From an uncultured Opitutales bacterium (GTDB taxonomy: Bacteria > Verrucomicrobiota > Verrucomicrobiia > Opitutales > Intestinicryptomonadaceae): DNA of 64,000 nt. The notes under the pieces are model-generated. The model was not told where the DNA came from and ran no database searches. It saw only the letters and a list, made by a program, of their open reading frames with translations. The DNA lies in NCBI GenBank assembly GCA_900548275.1, contig URJY01000002.1:62001-126000 (forward strand). Direction: 5' to 3'. Both the position numbers and the translations under genes were made by a program. This document shows, in pieces, positions 62,407 through 64,000 of the stretch. Each line of letters starts with the position of its first letter. Positions within the stretch are counted from its first letter, which is position 1.

Positions 62407-63594
62407 TTAGCTGAGCTTGACGGGTTCCCACGCGCCTTCTTTTGCGTTGCTCTTGATGGACGCATCGACAAAAGCCAAGCCCATTCTGCCGTCGAGAACG
62501 GTTGCATAGCGTGTGTGTTCGTACGAGAAGGGCTTGCCTTCCTTCCACGCGCGGATGTCCTTTTCGAACTCGCGGTGCAGACGCGCGTAGGCGTCGTGGA
62601 AGCCTTCGGGGTGTCCCGACGGAATGCGCGGTTCTTTGAGAAGCCATTCGGGAACGTCGCCGAGGAAGCCGTCGTTGGGCTGTACGTCGCCGCGCCAGTA
62701 TACGCGGTCGGGCTGGCCCGCAAGCATAATGACGACCTTTTCGGGTTCTTCCTGACGCCACACGAGCGTGCCCTTTGTGCCCGCAACTTCGATTGCCATA
62801 TCGTTCTTATGACCGATGCAAACCTGCGAAGCTCTGACCATACCCTTGCCGCCGTTGGAAAGTTCGCAATAGACGGTTGCGTGGTCGTCGAGCAGACGGC
62901 TCTTTACGAAAGTTTCGAAGTGCGCCGAGACGCGTGTTACGTCGAGACCCGTTACGAAGCGCAACTGCATAAGTGCGTGAGTGCCGATGTCGCCGCAGCA
63001 GAGCGAGCCGCCCGAACGCTTGGGGTCGGTGCGCCAGTCCGCGCCGCCTTCGCCGCCCTGCTTTTCAATCTGCTTGGCAAGCCAGCCCTGAATGTACGAA
63101 GAATCGACCCAGCGGATGTCGCCGAGCAGACCGCTCGTTACAACGAAGCGCGAGAACCACGACGACCAGTGTCCGAGGTATGTGTGCGCAACCGCAAACG
63201 GCAAGCCCTTTGCCGTAGCCGCCGCCACGAGCGCGTCCGCCTGTTCGAGATTGATTGTAAGGGGCTTTTCGCACATCACGGGAATGCCCGCTTCGATTGC
63301 CTTCATCGCGGGGTCGAAGTGCACGAAATTGGGAGTTACGATGAGAACGTAGTCGAGACGCTGGTCTTCGGGCAGGTTCTTCTGGTCTTCAATCATTTCG
63401 ACGTACGACGGATAGCCCTTGATGGGATACGGCCAGTTTTCGGCTTCCTTCATCGCCACTTCGGGATTCGGATGGAGAGCCGCAGCGACAACCCTGCGCG
63501 TGCCGTCCGAGAAAATTGCCTTTTGGTGGGGCTGGGCGATGAATGCGCCGCAACCGCCGCCGATGAGTCCCACATTGAGAGGTCTTTTCGACAT
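62407..63594 (-). CDS. Gfo/Idh/MocA-family oxidoreductase
   Basis: 395 residues. The Rossmann N-terminus shows VGLIGGGCGAFIAQPHQKA and the family signature PVMCEKPLTINLEQAD in shorter form (CEKPL). The substrate domain carries GGSLCCGDIGTHALMQL with the catalytic-type His of the D-x-G-x-H pattern. Members oxidise or epimerise sugars and inositols with NAD(P). Sequences with AQPHQKAIF and WRTDPKRSGGS are common in planctomycetes and verrucomicrobia as sugar dehydrogenases. AAAGGA precedes the ATG. No neighbouring pathway genes define the substrate. Confidence 0.92.
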   Translation of the reverse strand: MSKRPLNVGLIGGGCGAFIAQPHQKAIFSDGTRRVVAAALHPNPEVAMKEAENWPYPIKGYPSYVEMIEDQKNLPEDQRLDYVLIVTPNFVHFDPAMKAIEAGIPVMCEKPLTINLEQADALVAAATAKGLPFAVAHTYLGHWSSWFSRFVVTSGLLGDIRWVDSSYIQGWLAKQIEKQGGEGGADWRTDPKRSGGSLCCGDIGTHALMQLRFVTGLDVTRVSAHFETFVKSRLLDDHATVYCELSNGGKGMVRASQVCIGHKNDMAIEVAGTKGTLVWRQEEPEKVVIMLAGQPDRVYWRGDVQPNDGFLGDVPEWLLKEPRIPSGHPEGFHDAYARLHREFEKDIRAWKEGKPFSYEHTRYATVLDGRMGLAFVDASIKSNAKEGAWEPVKLS

Positions 63595-63766
63595 AGTATA
63601 ATCCTTTTTTTGTTTGATAAAATCGCGCCGTGCATGTCCGACGGGAACGCTGCAAAACGAACTCCCCGAAACTGCGCTATCGGCGTTTTACAGTGTTGAA
63701 AGATTACAGACGCGCCGCGCTCTTTCAACCATTTTTTTGAAACATTTGCGGGACGGCTGAGAAAAA

Positions 63767-64000
63767 TCAGTCGGAGGCGGCCGAATCGGGAAGAACTGCG
63801 GCGGACTCAATTTCCGACATCGGGATGTCGTCCTTGAGCAACGTTCCGCTTACCGAGCGTTTGCGTGACTCCTCCAGAAGTATCGAAAGTTTTTTCGCCG
63901 CCGCCGCGATGGGGAAGCCACTCGGGCGTATGTTCGAAACGCAGTTTCTGTCGGATTCGACGCTCGCCCATTTTGCGCGGTACGTGAAATACGCGCTTAA
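63767..64000 (-). CDS. C-terminal end of a gene cut by the window edge
   Basis: 78 codons without a stop enter from the right edge and end at TGA 63767-63769. The visible part (YFTYRAKWASVESDRNCVSN, later FPIAAAAKKLSILLEESRKR) is helical and ends with an acidic/Ser tail. No family was recognised. It lies 172 nt upstream of the oxidoreductase on the same strand. Confidence 0.55.
   Translation of the reverse strand, partial: LSAYFTYRAKWASVESDRNCVSNIRPSGFPIAAAAKKLSILLEESRKRSVSGTLLKDDIPMSEIESAAVLPDSAASD

Overview
The window looks like a chromosomal segment of a Gram-negative bacterium, most plausibly of the Verrucomicrobiota/PVC group. The evidence is an OprB-type porin, a lipoprotein with an LPAC lipobox, secreted DUF1573-type proteins with a MauE membrane protein, a GH92 mannosidase, and host genes that often lack a Shine-Dalgarno sequence. 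The phylum is inferred from gene content only. Composition is a mosaic: host and phage backbone genes are moderately GC-rich, while cargo genes, part of the secretory operon and the defence island are visibly AT-rich.

Positions 1-21.7 kb are the right part of a tailed prophage whose left end lies outside the window. An amidoligase (cut by the edge) is divergent from a ParB-DNA methylase fusion. A lambda-ordered head and tail module follows: gpW-like, lambda-type portal, S49 protease, coiled-coil scaffold, major capsid, FI-, FII-, Z- and U-position proteins, tube-like protein, tail chaperone, tape measure and a collagen-like fibre. Converging on it from the right are a second tail fibre and holin-like genes. 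Four cargo cassettes sit in gene junctions: an HNH nuclease (same strand), a regulator/Doc toxin pair, a SUFU-like protein and a PD-(D/E)XK protein (opposite strand). No terminase, integrase or endolysin is visible. Eight phage genes have TTGACAA exactly 20 or 21 nt before the start codon, and seven of these lack an SD sequence.

Positions 21.8-33.4 kb hold a tightly coupled 13-gene operon on the minus strand. It encodes mainly exported or membrane proteins: a 50-residue Cys/Pro peptide, a YD-repeat-like protein, a Cys-rich protein, two proteins of DUF1573 character, two alpha/beta hydrolases, an O-antigen-ligase-like protein, a rhodanese, a MauE protein and a large secreted protein. It starts from a recognisable promoter. 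Parts are echoed outside it: a hydrolase plus a ligase with an in-frame stop at 33.6-36.6 kb, and a transposon-truncated hydrolase at 44.2 kb.

Positions 36.6-42.6 kb are an AT-rich defence-type operon: an Eco57I-like adenine methylase, a PD-(D/E)XK protein and a SIR2-domain P-loop NTPase. It is followed by a terminator, short direct repeats and two decayed IS3-type elements in opposite orientation.

Positions 45.4-64 kb are ordinary host chromosome: GH92 mannosidase, catalase, tRNA-Ser(GCU), metallophosphoesterase, OprB-like porin, a coiled-coil secreted protein, three tandem paralogous envelope proteins, hisS with an HU/IHF gene, a HAD hydrolase, a Gfo/Idh/MocA oxidoreductase and a gene cut by the right edge.
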